Below are positions 32,027-42,890 of a stretch of 64,000 bases of DNA, piece after piece. The translations under genes were made by a program, and so were the position numbers. Position 1 is the stretch's first letter, and each line of letters opens with the position of its first letter. The stretch covers positions 1 to 64,000 of the forward strand of contig JAKSZP010009313.1 of assembly GCA_022478985.1 (NCBI GenBank), written 5' to 3'. The DNA is from Massospora cicadina (lineage: Eukaryota > Entomophthoromycota > Entomophthoromycetes > Entomophthorales > Entomophthoraceae). Under the pieces are notes generated by a model that ran no database searches, was not told where the DNA came from, and saw only the letters and a program-made list of their open reading frames with translations.

Positions 32027-32451
32027 AGCTGTCCTATGCTAACTGCTATAAACAAAAATTGAGTAATACCTCTATGTGTGAATAAGGATGCAACAATAGC
32101 TCCAGGCCATCAACTGGTTATGAAGACTGGGACCATGCTGGATATTCCAGAAAGACTGTACAAGGAGGTTGTATCCCTGTGGCCTTTTCTCATAAGAAAC
32201 CTAGTTTGGCTCCTGGAATACTTATACCAGGGCATGGAAAATTGATGTACTACTAGAAAATTTGACCAGCCAAAGTATTAAGGTCAAAAAATATCAAGTG
32301 GTTGCATTCATGCATCTGTTTCCTAGGGACAAATTTAAAATCAGCCATCAAATTTGGCGATTTATCTGAGCTTGGTTTACCAACTGAAACCCTGGGGAAC
32401 ATACTGTAATTTCTCAAGAATTATTTACCAGATTATCAGAACAACAGAAGG

Positions 32452-33420
32452 ATGAAGCACTACAGTTGTTTGAACGATACTCCAGAAATTTTCGCCAAAG
32501 ATGATCAAAATTTAGGTTGTGCAAAAGGAGGGCAGCATTTTGTTGACACTGGGGATCATGCGCCTATTAGAATGAGGCCAATTTGGTGCCCCAGGGCTAG
32601 CGAAGAAATAGTTAGAGAAGAGCTAGAAAAATTGCTAAAAAGTGGAATGATTGTGCCATCTAAGAGCCCATGTGCCAGTCCAGTTTTATTGTAAATAAAA
32701 AAGATGGCAGCAATCGAGTTGTAATTGATTATTGATGCCTAAATGTCATTATGAAAAAGGATTTATATCCATTGACTAGAATTGATGATGCTTTGGACCG
32801 TCTGGGAGAGGCGAAGTATTTTACCTCAGTGGACCTATCTCAGGATATTGGAAAATTGAACTGCCTCAAGAGGAGCAGGAGAAGTGCACAATGATTGCTA
32901 CTCAAGGGCTGTTTCAACTGACGCGAATGCCACAGGGGCTGTGCAATGTGCTGGCAACCTTTCAACAAGTGATGGACACAATTTTGGGGGACCTTAAATT
33001 ATCCTGCGTACTGGTTTACCTGGATAATATCAATGTCTTTTTGCGAAAATTTTCAGAACATTTGGAGCACCTTGAATAAGTGTTAGAATGGTTGTTGAAG
33101 GCTAATATGAAGATAAAACCTAGAAAATGTCAATTCTTCAAAAAACAATTGGAATATCTTTTTTTTAGTACTAGATGGTCCCAAAAACAATTGGAATATC
33201 TTGGGTTCGTTATTGTTCTAAGGGCTTACAGCCTCAACCTCAAAAGGTGGAGGCAATTAACAAAATGCAACCTCTGATGAGTATGAGGGTTGTTCAAGTA
33301 AACTTAGGCATGGTAGGACACTATCAAATATTCATAAAAGGGTTTGCAAGGATTGCTGAGCCCCTATTTCATTTGCTACAAGGAGGAGTTTGATTTTGCT
33401 GAGCAGACGAGTGCCAACAG
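32452..33420 (+). pseudogene. GypB reverse transcriptase
   Basis: Motifs in order: HAPIRMRPIWCPRASEEIV and KLLKSGMIVPSKSPCASPVL (32,452-32,694), the first Asp region FTSVDLSQDIGKL near 32,820, QLTRMPQGLCNVLATFQQVM, and the catalytic box LVYLDNINVF near 33,012, where YLDD has become YLDN (GAT to AAT). Then the thumb LEWLLKANMKIKPRKCQFF (33,080-). A 22-bp micro-insertion and its 20-bp TSD at 33,141-33,202 add exactly 42 bp and keep the frame open. Confidence 0.88.
33141..33202 (-). mobile_element. Micro-insertion d: 22-bp poly(A)-tailed end with perfect 20-bp TSD
   Basis: AAAAACAATTGGAATATCTT occurs at 33,141-33,160 and 33,183-33,202. Between them are TTTTTTAGTACTAGATGG, TCCC: on the minus strand GGGACCATCTAGTACT plus an A run, the same parent end as at 7,215, 7,466 and 9,594. 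The target lies in GypB RT coding sequence (the KQLEYLGF motif), so the empty-site sequence is known from the gypsy family and the insertion is unambiguous. Confidence 0.9.
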
Positions 33421-33963
33421 GCCTTTGAGGCTTTAAAAACCATAATGAGCACTGCGCCTATCCTTCAATATCCAGATTTTAGCAGGGCTTTTATCATACA
33501 AACCAATACCTTGTTGACTGTGATTGGGGGCATGCTATCTCAGATTGGGGAAGATGATGAGAAAAATCCGGTCAATTATTGTAGCAGGATGCTTAATAAG
33601 CATGAGCGTAATTATACAGCGACCAAATGAGAGTGTTTAGCTGTCATTTACGCATGTAAACAATTTCAGGTTTAGATTCATGGCATCAAGTTTCAAGTAG
33701 TGATGGATTACAGCTCGTTAAGATGGCTCCACAACCTCAAGAAATCTGAGGGACAATTAGCCCACTGGGCTTTGAAACTACAAGCGTACAATTATGAAAT
33801 TATTCATAGAGCTGGAGCGGCCCATCAAAATGTAGACAGATTATCCCAGCTTCCTATTGTAGCTGTCCTGAGCAGTTTAACCAATGAACCTCATAAAAAG
33901 ATGATTACCCAGAAATATGGATATGCGCCAACTAAAGTGAAAAAAGCGATTGAAAAAGAATAA
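33421..33963 (+). pseudogene. GypB RNase H
   Basis: The frame 33,445-33,630 has APILQYPDFSRAFIIQTNTL, matching the TDAS core with the Asp as Asn (AAT), and PVNYCSRMLNKHERNYTATK, followed by a stop in the E-C-L-A motif (TGA for a sense codon at ~33,628). The frame 33,700-33,963 continues with YSSLRWLHNLKKSEGQLAHW and IIHRAGAAHQNVDRLSQLP, the end of the domain. Loss of the first catalytic Asp would inactivate it. Confidence 0.88.
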
Positions 33964-34039
33964 ACTGACACCAAATATCAGAATAGAGTTTTATACAAAC
34001 TTAAGCCTGATGGGCAGCGTCAAATTTTCCCAAAACCTT

Positions 34040-35095
34040 CTAACTGAATGGATATTACTACTCAAGCGCACAAAGCCGTAGGGCATGGAGAATTGACCAA
34101 AACGCTAGAATTAATTCAGTCAAGTTACTATTGGTATTCCATGCAATTCACTATCCAAGATGTACTCAACAAATGTCATTCATGACAGATTTCAAAACCT
34201 ATGAAAACAGATATAAAGTATTATTTAATCAAACCAGACTGAGCTTGGCTTACTTTATCAATAGATGTAGTTGGCCCTTTGTCTATGAGCAGCCTAGGCA
34301 ACAAATACATAATTGTTGCTATTGACCATCTAATGAAAATGAGTGGCAGCAAAAGCAATTTGAGACGTTAGGGCTCTAACTACTGCCAAGTTCATTAGGA
34401 TAATATACTTTACAAGCATGGATGCCCACAGAAGATCTTGATGGATAATGGCACAAATTTTACTGCTCAGATGGTACAATGGTTAAATAAGTTGATGTCT
34501 ATTAATATAGTGTTAACACCATACCATCCTGAGACTAATGGTATGGTAGAGCGAAGAATGGAAATTTAGTTGGCATCATATGCAAAAACGCAGCCTTAGC
34601 GCCTTCACAATGGGCTACCTCCATTATTGCCACCATTTTTGTATACAATATTGGATACCGCAGCAGTACATGCCACTCTCCATTTTGATTTCTATATGGT
34701 AGACATCCAGCTCTGCCTCCATTATTATATTCAGTACTCAGTTCAACCAAAGCAATTAGACCAAATAATTATGTTGAGCAGCTAGAAAAGACCCTAATCA
34801 AGTTGCAATCTTAAACTTACCAAAATGTGATTAGTCAAAAAACTAGTCAGAAGAGCTATGATGACGCTAAAATGAGCTACAGTGATTAAATTTAAAGAGG
34901 GAGACTTTGTAGTATATTGTGATACTTATAGCGCAGGCCGCATGCAAAAGCTTGCCTCACTTTGTAAAGGTCCATTTATTGTATTGGAGAAATTGACCAA
35001 AGATATATATATATATATATATATATCATTAAGGATCAAGGCGGCTGGGTTGTGAATTGAGTACATGCTAAGTTCCTTCATCCATATCATAAAGA
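34040..35095 (+). pseudogene. GypB integrase
   Basis: Fragments include an AHKAVGHGELTKTLELIQSSYYW-type H2C2 start near 34,065, a core piece SIDVVGPLS near 34,258, [20 protein letters not shown] near 34,437 with catalytic Asp, and [11 protein letters not shown] near 34,530 with the catalytic Glu region. The C-terminal motif KEGDFVVYCDTYSAGRMQKL and CKGPFIVLEKLT lies at ~34,900-35,000. A (TA)n run (35,001-35,026) interrupts the last part. Confidence 0.82.
35001..35026. repeat. (TA)n microsatellite in GypB integrase tail
   Basis: About 13 TA units; the reading frame passes through it as alternating Ile/Tyr. A likely post-insertion expansion. Confidence 0.85.
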
Positions 35096-35231
35096 ATGAT
35101 AAAAAAAGAATGGAAAAGAAATACAATAATAATAAAAATAATAATAAAATATTAAATATATAAAAAAGTTAATAAATAATTAAAAATAGAAACTTTATTT
35201 TGGAGATATGTGCCTCATTGTCATTGGAACT
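35096..35231. repeat. GypB post-integrase AT-rich stretch
   Basis: AAT-rich simple-sequence region (aataataataaaaataataataaa) after the integrase end. No gene seen. Confidence 0.6.
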
Positions 35232-35327
35232 AGATAACTTTTCTTCTTGCCTTTCTTTCTTGTAACAATCACTTTAGTTACTAGATTCGATTTGAACAGC
35301 AAATTTGGATAATCACACACAGGAAAG

Positions 35328-36752
35328 ATGGGCGACTTTAAAAATAAAAATAATACAACATGGGCGAGCGTCGCGGTGAGTGGTGCGCTTAATGGTGCAA
35401 CTAAGGGCAAGAAACGCCCTGGAGGGGGACCAGGAACCCAATCTGTAAAGAAATCGCAAACTCAGACACTGTCTGGGTTTATGGTATTCACTGTAAAGCA
35501 CGCGCAATATATGTACATTCAGTTCAACCAACCCTTATCAAAGGTGGAACATGGGATCAGACTCTTCCTTGGGGATGAGTCACCAACCCTGTGGGAGAAA
35601 ACATGTGAGGCGCAGCCCTCACTTTTCCCTCACGCGGTGTATGTAGCCACCAAAAACATGGGCTGCGGCTGGATCAATATTGGTTTTGAAACAGCTGATG
35701 AAGCCGATGCTTCAGTAAAAGTCTGTGTGGAAATTGCCCTCCCTGAGGGCAAAAAAATTGTGCGCACTATGCACACCAGATGGAACAAAGCAAAACCTTT
35801 GTTCATCTCTTTTGACTCGCTCCCCACCAACCTTCCTTGTAAGGTAATTGAGGAGGAGCTCCGCAAAGGTCTCATGGCCTACGGAGAAATTCAGCAACTC
35901 AAATTACAGCAATTTCGCCTGATGCCCAACCTGTGCATGGACAAAGCTATTGCCATAATCAATCCCTTCCCAGAAGTGGAAGAGGACTTATCCAGAATTC
36001 CCTGCACAGCAGAATTTCACTTTGAAGATGGGGGCCAGTCAGCCGCATTCTGAGTTACACCAGAACGTGCACCGCCCATTTGCAACCACTGTGGCTCACT
36101 GGGCCACAAGGAACACGCATGTCCTGTGAAAGAGGGCTTAATGGAAAATGACTATTGTGAGGAAGCAATGGATGAAGATAATGAAAACTTCGCCAAAATG
36201 ACTGACAGTTACCACCCATTCCGCTGGGGTGAAGAAGGACTATACTCCATCATGGACCCAGTTACAAGCAAACAACGTAAAGCGGCACAAAAAGCCTGCA
36301 AGCAAGCAGCAGCCAAAGCGGCGGCACATGCAGAGTCCACCATTAACCCCAGACAAATTTGGGAGGATATTTTAGATATTCACCAAACCAACCAATCAGA
36401 ACAATATGCCCAGGTCAAAAATTTTCATAGTAACCTGACTGAGTCACAAAGCGTCATCAGTCATGCACATACTGAGGAACATTGCAACCACGATTTGGGT
36501 GAAAATGTGGTGCACAATTCACCAAAGTTGAACCTCAAAAATACAAAATCCAATCAACAATTTGCATCAAATCAACATGAGACCTGTGCAGGAAAAGTTG
36601 ACGCAAATGCAAAAAACTGCAATTCCATTGAATCATTGGGTCAGATCAAGGGAATCAACATTGGCAGTGAAAGAATTGGAGTACAGATGTGGAGCATGGC
36701 CAAAATGAGCTGTGGTGGGACAGGGCCAGAGGGCCCTCCCAACCACTCCTGA
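35328..36752 (+). pseudogene. LineB ORF1 (gag-like, CCHC), one in-frame stop
   Basis: ORF1 reads 475 codons from the ATG at 35,328 to a stop at 36,752 and is broken only by TGA at 36,051-36,053; the two halves are in the same frame. Order: Lys/Gly-rich N-terminus, an RRM-like region (~residues 130-225, with KPLFISFDSLPTNLP and LMAYGEIQQLKLQQFRLMP), knuckle CNHCGSLGHKEHAC (bases ~36,079-36,120), then an Ala/Lys-rich helix (KQRKAAQKACKQAAAKAAAH) and an Asn/His/Ser-rich tail. The protein should coat element RNA. ORF2 starts 18 bp further on, so the ORFs are separate but close. Confidence 0.88.
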
Positions 36753-36770
36753 GGCGCCGCGGGCACCTCA

Positions 36771-37470
36771 GTGTCATTAAGGATGCTAAACATCGCAGGA
36801 GCCAGGGCTCATATGTCCCAAGCCAAAAAGCTGGAATTCCTGCAAAAACCTCTTGTAGACATCTTGGTCATCCAAGAAACCCACTGTCTACAAGGGGAAG
36901 AAGAATCCTGGTCAACCAGGGTCGCACCATCACAATCAGTATGGACGTCTCACTGTGGGGTGATAGTCCAAAACAACAAAAAATTTAAAATTACAAATTC
37001 ATCATCACACTTGCACAGTTGAGTCCTGGTAGCAACAATCACATGCCAAGAGGAAATAATTTTGATAGCATGTATATATGCACCGTGCACTGCAACTGAG
37101 AGAAAATTTTTTTGAAAAAATTTCTACCCTCACCCTCCCACCAGATATCATCATGTTAGGCGATTTCAACTGCTGGGATAACCCCAATACAGATCAATGG
37201 CCTAATCCCAGGGGATACCCACCTGGACACATTGAATATCACACAATGAAGGCATCTCTTGGCTTACAGGATGCTCTTCCCCCCAGTTCACCACTCCTTC
37301 CCCACATGACGTGGCCCAACATATGTGAGGGAGCGCTCATATTGATGAGTCACATTGACCACATCCTCGTCCTGCAATCCCACCGCTCAAGAATCTCCAA
37401 AAATTATAACAAAAAAGATCAATTTTTCTGACCACCAATTAGTTACAGTGCAGTTAGCGCCAACCCAATC
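36771..37470 (+). pseudogene. LineB ORF2 endonuclease domain
   Basis: The ATG at 36,771 opens with LRMLNIAGARAHMSQAK and the metal-binding Glu in LVIQETHCLQG. After a stop and frameshift, 37,078-37,431 carries IIMLGDFNCWDNPNTDQW (catalytic Asp/Asn intact) and SHIDHILV (the D-x-I-L motif); in a third frame FSDHQLVTVQL supplies the catalytic SDH. All EEP catalytic residues are therefore present, though spread over three frames by small indels. Its role is to nick the target DNA. Confidence 0.88.
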
Positions 37471-37589
37471 CCACACACAGGTGTCGCCTTGGAGAAAGCT
37501 TCACCCAGAAAATATAAAATTTCCTGAGATATCTGACTGGGTTGAAAACAAGGCTACAAACCCAGAATTCACAGCCCCATTCATATAAG

Positions 37590-39590
37590 ATCCCATCAGA
37601 ACATGGGGAAATTTCAAGAAAGATTTAATCAACAAAACCTGACATATTGCATCACATAATTACACCGCGGACACGGCCACAATCAAGCGTATCTTGGCGG
37701 AACTAGACCACTTGGAAATATATACTCTGAGATCTGGCTATAGCCCCAACTGGGGACGCAAATGGGCAGAAATTTCTTCCCAACTTACCAATCTCATCTT
37801 CAAACACCAACACAGAATCAAAGTATCAAACAAAGGTAAGTTTATAAAGGAAGGTGAAACCTGTTTGACATACTTTTTCCGCCAATTCCACTCCTGCAGA
37901 AACCAGCCCGCGTTCACACAGATCCGCAAGACCAACAGCACTGTGGCAACTGACCCTGAGGAGGTCAAGGCGGAAGTACACAGCTATTACACTGAATTAT
38001 ATCATGAAACGCCAAAAGATTCACAAAAATTAAGGATTTTATACAAACTGCTGAGATACAAAGTACACCACTGAATTACAATATACTATCCCTTATTACA
38101 CGGGAGGAGCTTTGGGAGACAATTCGCGGTGCACCACGTAGGAAATGCCCAGGGCCTGATGGGATACCCTTGAATTTTACAAAAAATATTTTCAACAAAT
38201 CGCCCCCCTCCTATTGGCGTCTATGAACCAGAGCTTGTTAAAAAACACGCCTATTACCAGGAGGCCATGAATCCTACGTTATAACCTTGTATAAAAAGGG
38301 TGACAAGTTGGACCTGGCCAACTGGCGCCCAATTTCACTCTCCAACACTGACACAAAAATTCCAACAAAAATTTTAGCAGCTAGATCAGGCGCAATTGCA
38401 TCTGACGTCCTATCACCCAACCAGTTTGGGTTTATACCAGGGTGTTCAATCTGGAACAACATTCACCCTGTTGCAAACATTTGCCAATCCAAAGCAACTG
38501 GTGCCCTGGTCTTCTTGGATCAGGAAAAGGCATATGACCGATTTAGCTGGCCATACCTAAAAGAATGTCTACATGCCTTCAAACTCCCACCAAGATTCAT
38601 AAAATAGGCGATGCTCCTAACAGAATCTGCAACCATGGCTGTATGCGGCCCTGGATTCCTAACAAACAAGATTAAACCACACAGAGGGCTCAAGCAAGGG
38701 GATCCCCTCAGCCCACTGCTATACAATTTCAGCTTTGACCCGCTCCTCCAAGTAACTGACTCACGTCTCATGGGGATAACTGCACAAGGACAACCAACAG
38801 TTAAGATACTGGCCTTTGCGGATGACTGCGTAGCAGGTATAGCAAATAATGAAGATGCCCGACAGCTGGAACGCACTCTAGAGGAATACTCCAAGGTGAG
38901 CAATGCATCGCTTAACAAAAGGAAGACAGAAATCATCCTCTTGGTCAAATACACAAACAATTGGACCACAACATCAGAACCTCATACCAACACATGAAGA
39001 AAAAATCCACTCATTTTACCCTTTGCAACACCTCCCACTACCACTCCTGTCTGACACCTTGGAATCTGGCTAGAATCAGGGGGATATGCTAATGAGACGA
39101 TGGAAAGTAACCTGTTACAACGGGTATCCAAACGCGTCGCCTCCCTCAAGGAAAGAACCTCAGGCCTAACAGGATGAGTTACAGTTGCTAACTCGCTCAT
39201 CCTCCCAATACTGTGGTACCAGGCCCACACGATCACCTTCTCACCTACTTTTATAACCTCAATCCGCGCGCTTATCCAGGGCTGACTGTGTCCTGGCTCT
39301 CACCCTCCTATACAGATGGAAACACTATTTGGCCCACGCTCAAGTGGAGGCATGGGACTAATAGATTTTGAGAGCCACGCCAATCACATCCTAGGTACCT
39401 GGATAAAAGAAATCCTAACTTCAGACCTCCCGCAACAACATTGGTCCAGAGCAGCAAGGACTAACTTTGCACAGGCGCTCAAATTAACCAACCCACATAG
39501 TCCACCCAGACTACTTTCATACCTTGCCAAGCACCCTACTGCAACGGGTCCGCATGGAACCTCCCCTCATTTCAAACATATCCTCCAAAC
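37590..39590 (+). pseudogene. LineB ORF2 reverse transcriptase
   Basis: Blocks: 37,694-38,074 (pre-RT region with GKFIKEGETCLTYFFRQF), ~38,100-38,200 (GAPRRKCPGPDG), 38,287-38,607 (YKKGDKLDLANWRPISLSNT, FIPGCSIWNN, VFLDQEKAYDRF), 38,611-38,997 (GLKQGDPLSPLLYNFS and catalytic ILAFADDC) and thumb 39,316-39,639 (FGPRSSGGMGLIDFESHANH). Catalytic Asp residues are intact. Only a TAG separates 38,607 and 38,611. It copies the RNA onto nicked target DNA and is the plausible engine for the SINEs sharing its 3' tail. Confidence 0.9.
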
Positions 39591-39593
39591 TAT

Positions 39594-40328
39594 TTGCCAT
39601 ATGGGATGGACCATAGAGAACATGGGTACTATACAGTGAAGGGGACGACCCAGCCCCCAATTCAAATTAAAAACCCAGAATGCCACCCACAGAGGGATAT
39701 GCTCGCAACAACCCCAAGAATAGCTAGGATAGAATACCTAGATATGTTGGACATTTCCCTAGATTTAACCACACAGAAAGAAATGTGGAAAATGACACGC
39801 CACTCACTCCTACAACCAAGGATAAGAGCAAACGCTTGGCGCTGTTTGAGAAGGACCTATAAGACGGCGGACCGCTCCAACTCCCTCCAAAAAACATGTG
39901 CAGTATGTGGAGGGGAGGGATTCCTACATCACCGCCTAGAAACATGCCCACCAACCAAAGCTATATGGCAGGAAGTTGCACGCCTGCTCAATATTCAAAA
40001 CGAACAGAAATTTTTAATATCAAAGAGTATCTTCGCGCTCCAGATTGAGTCACCAATCCCATCTACCCTCCACTCCCTAATAATACCCATTGCAATGTGG
40101 ACAATACACACAATTGCATTAGATGCGTTCAAGGGCACGGTCCCAACCATTCATGGGATTATTAACAGATTCCATGTCCACTTACTAGAGCACTTCCAAG
40201 CCTGGCTCTATGGATATATGAGACCAAGACAAAAAGCGCTCATAGAATCACGGTTCCCACTCTGGTTCCTCCACACAGACCCTTTCCTTCACACCTGCTC
40301 CATAGCAGGGGAAACCCCCTCGGAGTAG
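39594..40328 (+). pseudogene. LineB ORF2 C-terminal domain, open for 244 codons
   Basis: A long uninterrupted frame ending the element's coding region. It contains the zf-RVT-like motif CAVCGGEGFLHHRLETC (C-x2-C-x7-8-H-x4-C) at residues ~101-117, then TKAIWQEVARLL and a conserved hydrophobic tail (HFQAWLYGYM, PLWFLHTDPFLHTCS). The first ATG is probably internal to the domain because ORF2 enters from the thumb through a frameshift. Both other LineB copies end with the same tail. Confidence 0.85.
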
Positions 40329-40497
40329 TGCACCAACCTCCCCATACCTGGCAGTCCCGCTGGCAACAGGGGTAATTTGTTTACCCTGGGGTGCCCAATT
40401 TTTATATTTCTTGTTATTTCCTTAGTTTTATGTATATTCAGTAATGTCCATCCCCTGGTCAGCTTACTTTAGTTAAATAAAATAGATAACTCTTCTT

Positions 40498-41713
40498 AAG
40501 GAGGGGGAGGAGAGTTATATCAAACCAGAGAAACCTGTAGCAGAATTGGAGAAATGCGAATTTCATATAAATCTTGACTATCCAAACCTTGCCGGAGATG
40601 TTCTAAACCCAAAAAGGCTCAGCACCAGGCATGCTGGAATTGTCAGCTTAAGAAAGGACATTGAACCAGAGGGAAAGACCATGGAATGGACTTTAGAGCA
40701 GGCGAGAAAGGTTCAATTTTGGAGTATATGCTGATGAAAGGAAAATACAATTGGCAAGGAGATTTTTGAGGTAGGGGTAAATTGGGGGGAAGAAAACTTT
40801 TTCATGAAACATCTGTGAATGGGACTTGTCAGATACCCTGCGCATGTTGGGCACAGTATTGATGGGGAGCAAAAAGGTAGGAAGCAAACACATGTTCCCA
40901 GAAGAGCCATCTGTGGAACATAGTTTTCTGGAAGCCCTTTTGCCACGCTTTTTAAAAGGGCTCAATAAAAACCAGGATGCGTCAAGCTTTGGAAGCCCAA
41001 GTTTTAAGGCCCAATGGGATGTGCAAATCCATATTTACCAAAGCGGATTTCACCAAATCCTAGAAACTAAGTTAGCTAAAACAATGGCCTGATTAGCCTC
41101 AAAAATATCATATGAGGCAATCTCAGGACCATTAGCAAGTGCAGATGACAAATAGGCATTTATGAGCTCTGAAAATTGAATTGAGCTCAAAACCCAATGA
41201 AGCCACACTGCCCACGCATAAAGAGGAAACAAGGTTTTTAGAGGGGAAAACAGAAAAAAGGGCAAACAAAAAGTCAGGAAGAAGATCCCTTCTGAAGCGA
41301 ATTGATGACGGATAAGGGTTTCTTGGGGTTGTTTGACTTCTGAAGCCCAAAGGGTTAACAAAAGGGTCATAGGAGAATCCCACTTGACTCATTGAGAGGT
41401 TCAATGAACTTTACTCAGAGCCAAGGGGGCTTGCTCAAGCTCACAAATAATTGGTAAAATTACTGAAGGATGTAAAGCCAAACTCTCAAGTATTGTGGAA
41501 GTGTAGCTGGTTGATCCAGCTTGTGAAATCATGGGCAACACACCCAAGTTAACCATAGCATGCCACAGACTTTTTTGGTCTTAAGAAGATTTGTCTGTCA
41601 GTGGCAGAAAGACTATCAAGATACTGTTCATATTTTGATGAGTGAGAAAAGTTAAACATTGTGAATCAGAGAAAAGAGTACCACCACTTATATCCAGTCA
41701 AGGCGGGGGAAAT
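40498..41713 (+). other. GypB region between integrase and 3' LTR, with knuckle-like remnant
   Basis: Begins with a second purine tract (AAGGAGGGGGAGGAGAG, ~40,497-40,513). Near 40,610-40,660 one frame reads RCSKPKKAQHQACWNCQLKK followed by GH and a stop, i.e. C-x2-C-x4-H of a zinc knuckle with the last Cys lost. The rest reads as scattered short frames without recognised domain. Gypsy elements normally have little coding here, so this may be an extra ORF or a remnant of another element's gag. It ends in the 3' polypurine tract AAGGCGGGGGAAA. Confidence 0.5.
41701..41713 (+). promoter_or_regulatory. GypB polypurine tract
   Basis: AAGGCGGGGGAAA lies immediately before the 3' LTR start TGTTGAG, the position of the plus-strand primer for cDNA synthesis. 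Confidence 0.85.
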
Positions 41714-42587
41714 GTTGAGTTGTTGACTGAATCTAATTGTCAGATAATCAATAGAGACATAACAATATTAGCACGCTTAATTTATTATGGATCATTTTGG
41801 ATATCAGTGATATAGATCAGGAATATTTTAAGCTTATGCAAAGCTTAAGATCTGTGGCCTAGAAATTCCACTTATTAATATTCATTTTATGATGACATGG
41901 ACATGGGGCTTTGTTAGTTTGGTCAGACTTAAAATAATAGCTGACTAAATGACCCATGCTCATATGCTTTGTTGGTCTATGTCAAAATTAGTTTTTAATG
42001 TCAATCGAGTTTTCAATCAAATTAATTACTAATTAGTAGTATGAATCACCTTGGTATGTGCTGCCAATTGCTTGAGATGAGTATTGGTTCAGCTATTTGC
42101 AGACGCATTAGAAATGCTGTCTTGAGAATATTTTCAAGTTTGAGACCAACTCTGAGGCATTTGAGATGTCTTGAGTCAAATGGATTGCAGACCCTTAAAC
42201 AAACTTGTTACTTTCTCCGGCCAAGTGCCATTGAAATTGAGGCATCAAAGGTGAGATATGGTGAACATCAAACCTTATGAATTATCTCAAGTTGATACTA
42301 ATAAATAATCAACTATCATCAAAAGATTACAGTTTAATTTATAGGCTTTTTTGTATTTAATACTTTATGTTGTATTAGTCAAGAATTTACTTAGAATCAG
42401 TAGGATCAGGGCAGCGTGCCATCATCTAAGTAACAACAGAAGAATACAGCTTTAAGTGTGATTACCAAGGAGTTATATCTTAACTATAGTCACCATCTGG
42501 TCTATTGACTTCATACAATAGACGTTTGAAACTCCACTTTACCGCAGAAGAAGAACCAGCCATCCTTAATAGACCTAAAATTCAACA
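41714..42587 (+). repeat. GypB 3' LTR
   Basis: 874 bp, TGTTGAG...TTCAACA, uninterrupted; it provides the empty site for the SINE in the 5' LTR. About 3.5% different from the 5' LTR in the aligned last 545 bp, nearly all transitions (counted by eye). Confidence 0.95.
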
Positions 42588-42890
42588 ATTGGGTTGCCTT
42601 TGAATTTATGTTTGCCAATAGGTTAAGGCCCATTCAGTGATACACGCTTCCCAGTTACAGGCATTTAAGGGAATAGGTCCATATCAACTAGGACTGCTAA
42701 ACCCTAGGGAAAGGGATGTGGCAGAATATGAGGTGGAATAGATATTGGATGTGAGATATGTGAGGGGCTGGCAGCACTTGCTGGTGAAGTGGAAAGGCTA
42801 TTCAGTGGAGGAGGTGACATGACAAATGAAGGAAGACTGCGTACAATGCCTAGAGAAGGTCCAGGAGTTTTGGGCCTCACAGGAGGATGA
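42588..42890 (+). pseudogene. GypA chromodomain
   Basis: After GypB the GypA pol resumes. From ~42,735 the frame reads EYEVE-stop-ILDVRYVRGWQHLLVKW, then KGYSVEEVT and a stop followed by QMKEDC, VQEFW: the chromodomain signature VExILxxR...LVKWKGYxxxExTWExxxxL. A Lys codon became TAG and the conserved Trp became TGA. Chromodomains guide chromovirus integration to heterochromatin. Its position directly before the 3' LTR is typical. Confidence 0.9.

Larger units (their letters stand above)
35246..40483 (+). mobile_element. LineB non-LTR retrotransposon, full-length copy
   Basis: The element lies between AGATAACTTTTCTT (35,232-35,245) and AGATAACTCTTCTT (40,484-40,497), a 14-bp TSD with one mismatch. 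At 5,238 bp it is the longest of three copies and retains a 5' UTR of ~80 bp before ORF1 (35,328). The 3' UTR (~150 bp) ends GTCCATCCCCTGGTCAGC, TTACTTTAGTTAAATAAAAT. ORF1 has a single in-frame stop; ORF2 has several frameshifts. Confidence 0.93.
28745..42587 (+). mobile_element. GypB: Ty3/gypsy element, interrupted by SINE and LineB
   Basis: LTRs 28,745-29,922 (with a SINE inside) and 41,714-42,587 both run TGTTGAG...TTCAACA. A primer-binding site follows the first and a purine tract (AAGGCGGGGGAAA, 41,701-41,713) precedes the second. Internal order is gag, protease, RT, RNase H, integrase, plus strand. GypB lies inside the GypA integrase/chromodomain junction; flanking pentamers ATCAG and ATTGG are only 3/5 alike, so the TSD has decayed. 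Without its own insertions GypB is about 8.3 kb. Confidence 0.92.

Noticed and set aside
35001..35026. Possible functional regulatory element in the TA repeat
   Set aside because: A plain dinucleotide microsatellite inside a decayed integrase tail; nothing else supports a function.
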